DNA of 64,000 nt, taken from the NCBI RefSeq assembly GCF_020176955.2, contig NZ_JAIUCZ020000002.1, positions 620,001 to 684,000 of the forward strand. The letters run 5' to 3'. The position numbers and the translations under genes were made by a program. The stretch is from Nocardia sp. alder85J (GTDB lineage: Bacteria; Actinomycetota; Actinomycetes; Mycobacteriales; Mycobacteriaceae). Position 1 is the stretch's first letter, and every line of letters begins with the position of its first letter. A model generated the notes under the pieces. It did no database searches. It was not told the origin of the DNA and saw nothing but the letters and a program-made list of their open reading frames with translations. Of the stretch, positions 33,083-41,747 are shown piece by piece.

Positions 33083-34791
33083 CACTGCTGTCCTTCTGCG
33101 TACCAGGTACGGAATTCGTCGTAGCTCGGCATCTCCTCCGAGTTCGCCTTCGGGTCCACGGCCACGTGGATGACACCCGGCCGGCCGCTGGCGTAGGCCC
33201 GCTTGATGGCGGGGGCGATGTCCTCGTCGCGCTCGACGTATTCGCCGTAGCAGCCGAAGCCCTCGGCGACCTTGTCCAGCCGCACTTCCTTGCTCCAGTG
33301 CACGCCGGTCTCGAGCGAGTCGTGGCCGAAAGTCCGCTTGTAGACGCCGACTTCGAGGCCCCAGGCATAGTCGACGCCGACGACGCAGACCAGCGGCAGG
33401 TTCAGCCGCGCGGCGGTCTCCAGCTCGGCGATCTGGAACTGGAACGACGAGTCGCCGGTGATCAGCATGACCGGCCGCTTACCGCCGTCGGCGACCGAGG
33501 CGCCGATCGCGTAGGGCAGGCCGGTGCCGAGGTGCCCGAAGTTCTGGTTCCAGACGACGTCGTGCGGCTTGGCCTGCGAGTAGGTCCAGCCGAAGATCGT
33601 GGTGGCGCCGCCGTCGCGGGCCATGATGCCCTCGGCGGGAAATGCCTTGGTGGCCTCCACGATCAGGCGCGCCGGATGCACCGGGGTCTGGCCCGACGGC
33701 GCGGTCTCGGCCAGTTCGGCCAGACGCGCGGCGTCCTCGTCGATCCAGCGCTGCAAGTCCGGCGTCGCCGTGCGCGGGGTGTCGCGCAGCGCCTCGACCA
33801 GCTGCGGCACGACCGCGCGCAGATCGCCGACCAGCGGCACGTCGATCGGCCGGTTCACGCCGATCGCCGACGGATCCTGTTCCACCAGAACCCATTTGCG
33901 GATGTCCTCGTTGGCCACCCAGTGCCGCCAGCGGCCGAAGTGCACCGGCTCGCCGAGTTCGGTGCCGATCGCGAGGCACAGATCCGAATTCACGACCGCG
34001 TCGATCGAGGACGGCGAGAACCCGTACGGGAAGGTGCGATCCTCGAGGCCCTCGATGTACGAAGTGCCACCGGAGGTCTGGATCACCGGGGCCGCCATGA
34101 GCTCCGCGAGCTCGCGCACCGAGGCGCCGGCCCGCGCGGTGTGCACGCCGTGCCCGATCAGCAGCACCGGCTGCTTCGCGGCCCGGATGTACTGCACCGC
34201 TTCGGCGATCTTGTCCGCACCGGCGGTCTGGCCGACGAGCCGGTACCGATGCGGCGGCAGCACCGGCGGGAGGTCGAGCTCCTCGTTGATCACGTGCTGC
34301 GGGTACTCGATGTACACCGGGCCGGGCCGGCCGGACACCGCCGTGCGGATGCCCTCACGGATGATCTCGTCGACCTGATCCGCGTATTCGATACTGGCGC
34401 TGTACTTCACGGAGTTCTCGATCAGTCCGGCCTGCTGCACGAACTGGATCCGGCCGCGGCGCACGCGCTGCTCGGTGATCCGGGCGCGCTGGCCGCCGAG
34501 GAAGATGATCGGCGAGTTCTCCACCTTGGCGCACATGATCGAGCCGGCCAGGTTGGCGATGCCGGGGCCGAGGGTGCCGATGGCGACGGCCGGTTTGCCG
34601 GTCAGCCGGGACAGGCCCTCCGCCATGAAGCCCGCGGACTCCTCGTGGTGCGGCGCGACGACATTCCAGCCGCGCTCCTCGGCGCGCAGGAACAGGTGCA
34701 CGAAGTTCGGATCGGGGATACCGAAGATCGTGTTGATGCCCTCGGCCTCGAACAGTTCCAGAATGCGTTCGTAAACCTTGATGGTCGCCAT
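33082..34791 (-). CDS. Thiamine-diphosphate-dependent enzyme (acetolactate synthase/decarboxylase-like)
   Basis: A 569-aa three-domain ThDP enzyme. The PYR domain has the activating Glu50 (PHHEESAGFMAEG), the middle Rossmann-like domain follows, and the PP domain has the cofactor motif as GDSSFQFQIAELETAARLNL with the usual NN region reading GVDYAWG. Thus GDG is GDS and the second Mg ligand Asn is Asp. FAD binding is not evident. It may decarboxylate a 2-oxo acid or an acyl-CoA, or ligate two carbonyls; the neighbouring ALDH favours an aldehyde product. Confidence 0.88.
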   Translation of the reverse strand: MATIKVYERILELFEAEGINTIFGIPDPNFVHLFLRAEERGWNVVAPHHEESAGFMAEGLSRLTGKPAVAIGTLGPGIANLAGSIMCAKVENSPIIFLGGQRARITEQRVRRGRIQFVQQAGLIENSVKYSASIEYADQVDEIIREGIRTAVSGRPGPVYIEYPQHVINEELDLPPVLPPHRYRLVGQTAGADKIAEAVQYIRAAKQPVLLIGHGVHTARAGASVRELAELMAAPVIQTSGGTSYIEGLEDRTFPYGFSPSSIDAVVNSDLCLAIGTELGEPVHFGRWRHWVANEDIRKWVLVEQDPSAIGVNRPIDVPLVGDLRAVVPQLVEALRDTPRTATPDLQRWIDEDAARLAELAETAPSGQTPVHPARLIVEATKAFPAEGIMARDGGATTIFGWTYSQAKPHDVVWNQNFGHLGTGLPYAIGASVADGGKRPVMLITGDSSFQFQIAELETAARLNLPLVCVVGVDYAWGLEVGVYKRTFGHDSLETGVHWSKEVRLDKVAEGFGCYGEYVERDEDIAPAIKRAYASGRPGVIHVAVDPKANSEEMPSYDEFRTWYAEGQQ

Positions 34792-34793
34792 GC

Positions 34794-35729
34794 TCACTTC
34801 CCTTCCGTGCCTGCGTTGTTCGCCGCGATCGCCATCGCGAAGCTGCGACCGATGTGGTCGGCCTGCCCCGAGGGCACCGGCGGCAGTAGCCACGAGTCGT
34901 CGGTATTGCGGATTTCGTCGATGCGCGCGGCGACCTCGTCGACCGTCCAGGACGGCTGATACACGCCCGGGGTCTCCGCGATGTAGGCGCGGGCCACCCG
35001 GCCCGCGATGGCGATCAGCATTTCGCCGGTGAGAGTGCAGGATTCGTGCGCCAGATACGCCACCGTGGGGGCGACGAGTTCCGCCCGCATGTCCGGGTAG
35101 GCCGAGGTGTCGATGCCCTCGGCCATCCGGGTCAGCGCCGAGGGCAGGATGACGTTGGAGGTGACCCCCACCGCCGCGCCCTCCAGCGCGATGATGTTCG
35201 ACAGCCCGATCGCGCCGGCCTTGGACGCCGCGTAGTTGGCGCACGCCTGCGCGCCGTAGATGCCGCCGATGGAGGAGGTCAGCACCACCCGGCCGTAGCC
35301 GGCTTTCGCCATGTGTGGGAACGCGGCCCGCGATACGTGGAAGGCGCCGCGCAGGTGCACGTCCAGCACCGCGTCGAAATCCTCGTAGCTGAGCTCGGTC
35401 AGCGACCCGTAGCGCACGTTGCCGGCGTTGTGGATCAGGATGTCGATGCGGCCGTACGCATCCAGCGCGGCATCGATGATCGCCTGTCCGCCGGCGGCGG
35501 TCGCCACCGAATCGGTGGCGGCGATCGCGCTGCCGCCGGCGGCCTCGATGGCCTCGACGACCTCGGTGGCGACATTCTTCTCGACGACGTCGCCGCGCAT
35601 GGTGCCGCCGGCGTCGTTGACGACCACCTTGGCGCCACGCGAGGCCAGCAGTTCGGCGTACGAGCGCCCCAACCCCCGTCCGGCGCCGGTGATCACGGCG
35701 ACGCGGTCGTCGAATCTGAGTTCAGGCAA
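34794..35729 (-). CDS. SDR, 3-hydroxyacyl-CoA-dehydrogenase-like
   Basis: A 311-aa SDR of the group related to the dehydrogenase domain of peroxisomal multifunctional enzyme 2: ITGAGRGLGRSYAELLASRG, VVVNDAGG (NAD-type Asp), FHVSRAAFPHMAKAGYGRVV, Ser in TSSIGGIYG, Tyr/Lys in NYAASKAGAIGLS. The start is TTG with AGAGGAA upstream. It could oxidise a 3-hydroxyacyl-CoA produced by the enoyl-CoA hydratase of the divergent arm. Confidence 0.9.
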   Translation of the reverse strand: MPELRFDDRVAVITGAGRGLGRSYAELLASRGAKVVVNDAGGTMRGDVVEKNVATEVVEAIEAAGGSAIAATDSVATAAGGQAIIDAALDAYGRIDILIHNAGNVRYGSLTELSYEDFDAVLDVHLRGAFHVSRAAFPHMAKAGYGRVVLTSSIGGIYGAQACANYAASKAGAIGLSNIIALEGAAVGVTSNVILPSALTRMAEGIDTSAYPDMRAELVAPTVAYLAHESCTLTGEMLIAIAGRVARAYIAETPGVYQPSWTVDEVAARIDEIRNTDDSWLLPPVPSGQADHIGRSFAMAIAANNAGTEGK

Positions 35730-35770
35730 CGAAAATTCCTCTCACGGTGTGTATCGCGGACCGCATGCGG

Positions 35771-37597
35771 TCACTTGGTCTGCGCGAGGCCCTCGAGCGT
35801 GCCGGTGTCCCGCCACGCCTGTAGCAGTTCCTCCAGCACGTAGAACCCGCCCCAGAACGGATCACCCAGGAAGCCACGGCCGTTCGGCGCGCCTTCGGCG
35901 TTGTAGTAACCGGGCGTGCAGGTCTCGACGAATTCGGAGTTGTCGATCGCGTTGGCGCGGATGGTGGCCACCCAGCCGTCCTCGGCCTCCTGGGTGGGCT
36001 CGAGCACCTTGATGCCCTGACGCTGCGCCGCGCCGATGATGTAGGCGATGTGATCGGCCTGCTGCTCGAAGATCAGCGTGGTGGCCGCGGTCACGCCGCC
36101 CTGCACGTAGCCGGTGGCGAAATGGTTCGGGAAGCCGTGCGACATGATGCCGTGCAGGGTGCGAGCACCCTGGCCCCAGTGCTCGTACAGCGATTTCCCG
36201 CCCCGCCCGGCGAACGGCTTGATGTCGAACTGCCGCTCCAGCGCGGTGGTGATCTCGAAACCGCTGGCGAAGATGATGCAGTCGACCTCGTATTCGACGC
36301 CGCCGGCGACCACGCCCTTCTCGGTGATCCGCTCGACGCCCTTCTCCTCCGACACGTCCACGAGGGTGACGTTGGGCCGGTTGTAGGTCGGCAGATATTC
36401 GTCGCTGAAGCACGGCCGCTTGCACAGATGCCGGTAGTACGGCTTCAGTGCCTCGGCGGTCGCCGAATCCTCGACGATGGCGTCGACCCGGTTGCGGACC
36501 CGCTGCATCGCGCGGTAGTCCTCGATCTCCTTGAGCTCCATGAACTTCAGCGGATCGGCCAGTGCGGCCCAGCCGTTCGTTTCGTCGAGCTTGCGGGCCA
36601 TGTTGCGGCTGACCTCGGTCCACGCGTCGCAGATGAGGTCCGGCTCGCCGGGGGAGTAGAACGCGAAGGCGGCATTGTGGAAATTGCGCTGCCGGGCGGC
36701 CCGCCAGCCGGGCTGCAATCCGGCGGCCCATTCCGGATCGGTGGCCACGTCGCCGCGCTCGAAGATGTACGACGGGGTCCGCTGGAATACGGTGAGGTGC
36801 TGCGCGTCCCGGCCCAGGTGCGGAATCACCTGCACGCCGCTGGCGCCGGTGCCGATCACCGCGACCCGCTTGTCGGCGAGCTTGTCCAGCCCGCCGTGCA
36901 GGGTGCCGCCGGTGTATTCGTAGTCCCACCGCGCGGTGTGGAACATATGGCCCTGGAAATCGGTGATTCCCGGGATGCCCGGCAGTTTCGGCCGGTTGTA
37001 CGGGCCCTGGCACATGACGATGAAACGCGCGCGGATGTCGTCACCGCGATTGGTGGTGATGCGCCACCGCGCAATCGTGTCGTCCCATTCCAGCCCGCGG
37101 ATCAGGGTGTGGAAGATCGCCTTCTCGTACAGCCCGAACTGCTTGCCGATGCGCTGCGCGTGCTCGTAGCACTCGTCGCCGTGGGTGTACTTCTCCGACG
37201 GGATGTAGCCGGTCTCCTCGAGCAGCGGGAGATAGCAGTAGGCGTCCGAGTCGATCTGGATACCGGGGTAGCGGTTCCAGTACCAGACACCACCGAAATC
37301 ACCGCCGAGTTCGATGATCCGGAAATCGGAGACGTCCTGCTTCAACAACCGGTGCGCGGCGATCAGGCCCGCGAAACCGCCACCGAGGATGACGACCTCG
37401 ATGTCCTCGTCGATGGCCTCGCGCGGCTGCACCGGCTGATGCGGATCGCCCTCGTAGTACTCGGCGAACTGGCCGTCGGCCTCGCGGTACTGTTCGCCGC
37501 CCTCGGGGCGCAGCCGCTTGTCGCGCTCGGCGAGGTACTTCGCCCGCAGCGCGGGGATGTCGACCTCGGGGGTCTGCGTGGCTTCGCAGTTCTGCAT
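35771..37597 (-). CDS. Baeyer-Villiger-type FAD monooxygenase
   Basis: A 608-aa class B flavoprotein. FAD motif ILGGGFAGLIAAHRLL; BVMO fingerprint in FQGHMFHTARWDYEYTGG; NADPH motif IGTGASGVQVIPHLG; GGVWYWNRYPG and the long C-terminal domain are typical of the cyclohexanone/steroid/phenylacetone-monooxygenase group with an N-terminal extension of about 75 residues. The ATG follows AGAGGA. It would insert oxygen next to a ketone, turning a cyclic ketone into a lactone or a linear ketone into an ester. Confidence 0.93.
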   Translation of the reverse strand: MQNCEATQTPEVDIPALRAKYLAERDKRLRPEGGEQYREADGQFAEYYEGDPHQPVQPREAIDEDIEVVILGGGFAGLIAAHRLLKQDVSDFRIIELGGDFGGVWYWNRYPGIQIDSDAYCYLPLLEETGYIPSEKYTHGDECYEHAQRIGKQFGLYEKAIFHTLIRGLEWDDTIARWRITTNRGDDIRARFIVMCQGPYNRPKLPGIPGITDFQGHMFHTARWDYEYTGGTLHGGLDKLADKRVAVIGTGASGVQVIPHLGRDAQHLTVFQRTPSYIFERGDVATDPEWAAGLQPGWRAARQRNFHNAAFAFYSPGEPDLICDAWTEVSRNMARKLDETNGWAALADPLKFMELKEIEDYRAMQRVRNRVDAIVEDSATAEALKPYYRHLCKRPCFSDEYLPTYNRPNVTLVDVSEEKGVERITEKGVVAGGVEYEVDCIIFASGFEITTALERQFDIKPFAGRGGKSLYEHWGQGARTLHGIMSHGFPNHFATGYVQGGVTAATTLIFEQQADHIAYIIGAAQRQGIKVLEPTQEAEDGWVATIRANAIDNSEFVETCTPGYYNAEGAPNGRGFLGDPFWGGFYVLEELLQAWRDTGTLEGLAQTK

Positions 37598-37630
37598 TCG
37601 AAATCCTCTGTTGCTCAATAAAGTTCGCGG

Positions 37631-38998
37631 TCAGGCGAGGTCGCTCGGCTCGCCGGTGCCCAGGTAGGAGGCGAGGTTGTGGTGCAGATTCACCACGGTC
37701 CGCTCGCGATAGGGATTGGGCTTCGGGCCGGAGAATCCGCGCGATTTCATGCCCTGCTGCACCGCGGCCATGTTGTCGAAATCCTGCGGCAGCACCGTGC
37801 GCCAGCCCGGGTCGCCGACCGGGGTGTAGATCCATTCCGTCTCCGGCTCCTCGCCGGGCGGGAACAGTTCGAACACGGCGGCCTCGAAGATGCACATGTC
37901 CGGGTCGTAGCCGTAGGGCCGGAACCGGTAGCAGAGCATGTTGTTGACCGCGTGGCCGATCTGGAAATTGGGGAAGATCTGCCAGGAGGTGCCGCTCTTG
38001 GCGACCGTTTCCGGATCGACGGTCGGCCAGACGACGCCGCGCTCGGCATCCTCCTTGCGGCAGGTGTCGAGCCAGTAGCGCAGTACCTCACCCGGCGGCG
38101 TGCCCTCGGGCAGTTCGTCGGCGAGCCGATTGGCCACCTCCACCATCGTCTCGGTGGTGTTGGTGTTGGCGTTCTCCCAGGTGAAATTCTGCAATTGCGC
38201 GGTCGACAGCCGGGCGTCGGCCCCGCTGCCGATGCGCAGCTTGCCCTGGTTCTCCTCCATGCCCTTCGGCGCGTCGTAGCCGATGTTGCTGTGCAGGCCC
38301 TGGGCGCGACCCCAGCCGAGGAAATTGCCGAAATTCATGAATTCCGGATGGGTGTAGGGGACGTGATACGTCTCCATGAACGCCTCGAAGGCGACCTTCC
38401 AGTTGCATTCGAAGGTGAGCCACCGCCGCCAGCGGTAGCGCATGTTCTCCAACTGGAACGGATCGAGCAGTGAGGCGGCCGGCTCCAGATATTCCCGCAG
38501 CGGTACGCAGTCGGGATCCATGTTCAGCCAGACCCAGCCGCCCCAGGTGTCCACCTGGACGCTGTTCAGACCGTCGTTGCGATCGGTCAGCCCGCAGGTC
38601 CAGTCCTCGCGCTCCGGCACGAAGGTGTTCTGGCCCTCCAGGTTGTAGCGCCAGCCGTGGAAATTGCAGACGAACTGCTTGCGCTGGCCCCGGGCATCGT
38701 GCGCGCCGGGCGGGGTGTCGACCAGCCGGCGTCCGCGGTGTGCGCAGACGTTGTAATAGGCCCGGATGGTGTCGGCGTCGGTCCGCACCAGAATGAAGGA
38801 TTCGTTCTGGATCTCGTAGGTGAGGAAATCCCCGACCCGGGGCAGTTCCTCCACCCGGCAGACCTGCTGCCACACCTTGGCCCACAGCTTGTCCCGCTCG
38901 GCGCGGGCGTACTCCTCGGAGATGTACGCTTCCACGCCGATCGTCATCGGGCTCGACAGCGGCTCTGCCGCGGAAACGTTTTCGATGGTTTCGGTCAT
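37631..38998 (-). CDS. Rieske non-heme iron oxygenase, alpha subunit
   Basis: A 455-aa terminal oxygenase. The [2Fe-2S] Rieske ligands are CAHRG and CNFHGWRYNLEG. The mononuclear iron site is ETYHVPYTHPEF (E-x2-H-x4-H) with an Asp expected in DFDNMAAVQQG. No ferredoxin, reductase or beta subunit lies beside it, so electron partners must come from elsewhere. It should hydroxylate or dihydroxylate a ring, or demethylate. It is the second gene of the operon. Confidence 0.93.
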   Translation of the reverse strand: MTETIENVSAAEPLSSPMTIGVEAYISEEYARAERDKLWAKVWQQVCRVEELPRVGDFLTYEIQNESFILVRTDADTIRAYYNVCAHRGRRLVDTPPGAHDARGQRKQFVCNFHGWRYNLEGQNTFVPEREDWTCGLTDRNDGLNSVQVDTWGGWVWLNMDPDCVPLREYLEPAASLLDPFQLENMRYRWRRWLTFECNWKVAFEAFMETYHVPYTHPEFMNFGNFLGWGRAQGLHSNIGYDAPKGMEENQGKLRIGSGADARLSTAQLQNFTWENANTNTTETMVEVANRLADELPEGTPPGEVLRYWLDTCRKEDAERGVVWPTVDPETVAKSGTSWQIFPNFQIGHAVNNMLCYRFRPYGYDPDMCIFEAAVFELFPPGEEPETEWIYTPVGDPGWRTVLPQDFDNMAAVQQGMKSRGFSGPKPNPYRERTVVNLHHNLASYLGTGEPSDLA

Positions 38999-39018
38999 GG
39001 CTTCTCCCGGTGGCTTGT

Positions 39019-40671
39019 TCAGCGGGTGATCTGGGTCAGGGCGAGTACGCTGCCCTCGGCGTCGGCGGACAGGTACACGGTGCCGTCCGGGCCGGCGGTG
39101 AGGCCGGTGAACGGACCCTGCGGGCCGGAGAACGGCTGCACGCCGAGCAGCGGCTTCGCGGTCACTCCCGGCGGCGCGCCGACGGGCAGGTTGGCCGCCA
39201 GCGTCTGCCGGGTCTTGGTGCCGAGATCCACGCTGATCAGGGCTTTCAGTCCGGCGTCGGCGATGAGCAACTGCCCGTCGCGGACCAGCAGACCGTGCGG
39301 GGTCTGCAAACCGTCGACCAGGGTGTCGACCGTGGAACCGGAGATGCTCACGACCCGTCCGGCCCCGGACTCGGCGACCAGCACGGTGTCGTCGGGGCCG
39401 AAGGCCACGCCGACCGGGCTGTTCAGGCCGGAGGCCAGCGTCTCGACCTGTCCGCCGCGCAGCAGCAGCACCCGGCCCGCGGCACCGAACTCGGTGACCG
39501 CGATCCGGCCGTCCGAGCCGGTCACGATGCCGTACGGCTGGTCGATGCCCTCGGCGAGGACCTCGGTCTCCTCCTTCGCCGGGCGGTACACGGCGACCGT
39601 GCCCGCGGCGGTGGTGACGAGGAATTCGTCTGCGCCGATGGCGGTTACGCCACGGATCGGGCCGGGGTAGTTGGCGCTGAACAACATTCCCAACGTCTCC
39701 AGCGAACCGGAACGCAGAGCGTAGAAGTGGGTGCCGTCGGCGACGTACAGGACGCCGTCGGGGCCGACGGTGAGGTCCAGCGGCCAGCTCAGGCCACCGG
39801 GCAGGGTGGTGCGGGTTTCCCCGTCGGCCTGGATCTCGGTGATCTCACCGGTGAAGTTCGAGACGAACAGCCGGTCCCCGATGAACGTGCAATTGTCCAG
39901 GCCCGGAGTGAGATTCGCGAGCACGCGACGGTCGCCGGTGCGCGGATCGATCCGCAGCACCTGACCGGTGTGCGCCTGGGTGGAGACGATGTTGCCCTGC
40001 GGATCGAACTTCACCGAGTCCGGCACCCCGAGGTCGCCGACCACCCGTTCCGGTTCGCCCCCTTCGGGATTGATGCGCCAGATGTCGTTGGTGCCCATCA
40101 CCGGGTAGTAGAGCCAGCCGTCCGGGCCGACCTCCATGGCGTTGGGCAGCGGCAGGTTGTCCACCAGGACGCGGGGCGCGCCGCCGTCGAGTGGCAGCTC
40201 CATCAGGCGGCCGCCGACCCGGCATTCGTTGACGAACAGCCGGCCCTGGAACACGGTGATGCCGTTGGCGCCGGGCAGGTCGTCACGCAGCAGCCGGGTG
40301 CTGCCGTCCGCGCCGCGCACGCTGACGCGGCCGTCGTAGTACTCGGTGGCGTAGAGGTTGCCGGCGGGATCGAAGGCCAGGTCGTCCGGGGCGATGATGT
40401 CGCCGCCCTTGGCGCTGATGGTCTCGATGTCTCCGGTGTCGGTGTCGAGCGCACTGATCGTGCTGCCGCTGACCTGGGCCACGTAGATACGGCCGTCCGG
40501 ACCTGTTCTCAGGCCGTTCGCGCCGAAGAGGCGGCTGGGCGGGGTGAGCCGCTCCACGCTCCAGCCCTCGGCGAGGTCGATCGAAGTTGTGCTGGCGTAA
40601 CGCGCCCCTGGTGCCAAAGCGGGGCCTCCCATGCTGAAGAAAGAACGTCGGTGTCCGCGAAGTGACGACAT
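39019..40671 (-). CDS. NHL/SMP-30-like beta-propeller protein
   Basis: A 550-aa protein built of repeated propeller blades: GPDGRIYVAQVSGSTISAL, FDPAGNLYATEYYDGRV, GPDGWLYYPVMGTNDIWRIN, GPDGVLYVADGTHF, GSDGRIAVTEFG and others, about twelve strands of this kind, enough for two six-bladed propellers. It resembles gluconolactonase/SMP-30 and Vgb-like folds, which hydrolyse lactones. As the promoter-proximal gene beside a Baeyer-Villiger enzyme, a lactonase role is attractive but inferred. The start is uncertain; ATGs at 40671 and 40632 both lack a clear ribosome-binding site. Confidence 0.8.
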   Translation of the reverse strand: MSSLRGHRRSFFSMGGPALAPGARYASTTSIDLAEGWSVERLTPPSRLFGANGLRTGPDGRIYVAQVSGSTISALDTDTGDIETISAKGGDIIAPDDLAFDPAGNLYATEYYDGRVSVRGADGSTRLLRDDLPGANGITVFQGRLFVNECRVGGRLMELPLDGGAPRVLVDNLPLPNAMEVGPDGWLYYPVMGTNDIWRINPEGGEPERVVGDLGVPDSVKFDPQGNIVSTQAHTGQVLRIDPRTGDRRVLANLTPGLDNCTFIGDRLFVSNFTGEITEIQADGETRTTLPGGLSWPLDLTVGPDGVLYVADGTHFYALRSGSLETLGMLFSANYPGPIRGVTAIGADEFLVTTAAGTVAVYRPAKEETEVLAEGIDQPYGIVTGSDGRIAVTEFGAAGRVLLLRGGQVETLASGLNSPVGVAFGPDDTVLVAESGAGRVVSISGSTVDTLVDGLQTPHGLLVRDGQLLIADAGLKALISVDLGTKTRQTLAANLPVGAPPGVTAKPLLGVQPFSGPQGPFTGLTAGPDGTVYLSADAEGSVLALTQITR

Positions 40672-40722
40672 GAGTCGCGGGGGTTTTTTCGTGACCCAGG
40701 CCACTATCGATGGGTCAGGCTA

Positions 40723-40752
40723 CTTCAATCCTCACAAGGATAGCAATACTTG
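40723..40752 (-). promoter_or_regulatory. Shared operator, left copy (catabolic operon)
   Basis: This 30-bp element matches the one at 41705-41734 at 23 of 30 positions when both are read towards their own gene. Conserved parts are CAA, TATTGC, ATCCTT and GATTG. It lies 51 bp upstream of the NHL-like gene start. It is probably bound by the GntR regulator encoded between the two copies. Confidence 0.7.
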
Positions 40753-40794
40753 AAAAGCTGGCGACTCGGTGTCTAGACTGCCCCGCGAACGGCA

Positions 40795-40824
40795 ACACCC
40801 CGCCACCGGACGGCGACGGGGTGT
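40795..40824. terminator. Hairpin downstream of gntR
   Basis: ACACCCCG and CGGGGTGT form an 8-bp stem around a 14-nt loop with further possible pairing. It lies just past the regulator stop codon on the minus strand and upstream of the catabolic operon promoter, so it insulates the two. Confidence 0.55.
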
Positions 40825-40843
40825 CGAAGATGTTGCGGCAGCG

Positions 40844-41650
40844 CTAGATTCGGGGCCGCAGTCCGGTCGACACGGCCTGTCGCGCCATCGCGGCGGAGGC
40901 ATTGACAACACCGTCGTCGAAGCGCTCCAGCACGATCGCCTGCGTGGCCGCCAGATGGGCCCGCGCCAGCCGCGCCGCCTCCTGGGCATTCCCGTTCGCG
41001 ATGGCCCGGGTGATCCGCCGATGCGCGTGCACGGCCTCGTCCGCCTCGGTGGCCGAGGGGTACTCGCCGCGGCGGGTCAGCACCTCGGCCCACGCCTCCT
41101 CCTGTGCCGACCACAGCCGGGCCAGGCTCGACACCACGTACCGGACCGTCGCATTCGGCATGAACGAGATGAGCAGATCGTGATAGTCGCGCGCGGAGTG
41201 CGTGAATTGCGTTCCGTCGCCGACGAGTTCGACCGAGCAGTCGATGGCGGCCTCCAGGGCCGGCACCACCACCTCCAGCCGGTCCGCGCGCCGCGCGCAT
41301 TCGGCCGCGCACATCGGCTCCAGCTCCTGGAGCCCGCCGGCCAGATCGCCGAGGGTGACGCGTGCGCCCTGGAGTGCCAGGCCCAGGTGGTACGCGGCCG
41401 AGGATTCGTCGGGCCGGTGCACCTCGGCGCCGCCGACGTTCCCGCGCCGGACGGTCACCAGCCCCTCGGTCTCCAGGATGCGCAACGCCTCCCGGATCGA
41501 GGGATAGCTGACGCCGAACTCCTTGACCAGTTGGTCCTGGGTGGGCAGGCGGTAATCGTCGTTGCCGGCGAGAATGCGCGCGCGCAACTCGGCCGCGACC
41601 GTTTCCGCGATGCGGCGCTGCGGAATGCGGCCGCGACGGGCCGTGGTCAC
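40844..41650 (-). CDS. GntR-family regulator, FCD (FadR) subfamily
   Basis: A 268-aa regulator. The winged helix-turn-helix (IAETVAAELRARILAGND then LPTQDQLVKEFGVSYPSIRE, ALRILETEGLVTVRRG) is followed by an alpha-helical FCD ligand domain with the metal-type acidic and His residues (HSARDYHDLLI; AHLAATQ). It sits between the two arms of the catabolic locus and near both copies of the 30-bp element. It probably represses both arms and releases on binding a pathway intermediate, as is usual for the family. Confidence 0.93.
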   Translation of the reverse strand: MTTARRGRIPQRRIAETVAAELRARILAGNDDYRLPTQDQLVKEFGVSYPSIREALRILETEGLVTVRRGNVGGAEVHRPDESSAAYHLGLALQGARVTLGDLAGGLQELEPMCAAECARRADRLEVVVPALEAAIDCSVELVGDGTQFTHSARDYHDLLISFMPNATVRYVVSSLARLWSAQEEAWAEVLTRRGEYPSATEADEAVHAHRRITRAIANGNAQEAARLARAHLAATQAIVLERFDDGVVNASAAMARQAVSTGLRPRI

Positions 41651-41704
41651 GCAGGCCGCCTGTCAGTCATGCGTGAGAGTCTAACCATCCCCGAACGAGG
41701 GTTA

Positions 41705-41734
41705 CAAATATTGCCATCCTTACAATGATTGACG
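41705..41734 (+). promoter_or_regulatory. Shared operator, right copy (gntR/acyl-CoA dehydrogenase promoter)
   Basis: Begins CAAATATTGCCATCCTT and ends GATTGACG; partner of the copy at 40723-40752. It lies 13 bp before the acyl-CoA dehydrogenase start and 54 bp before the gntR start on the other strand, so one protein could control both and autoregulate. Confidence 0.7.
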
Positions 41735-41747
41735 TAATGTGCGGCCC

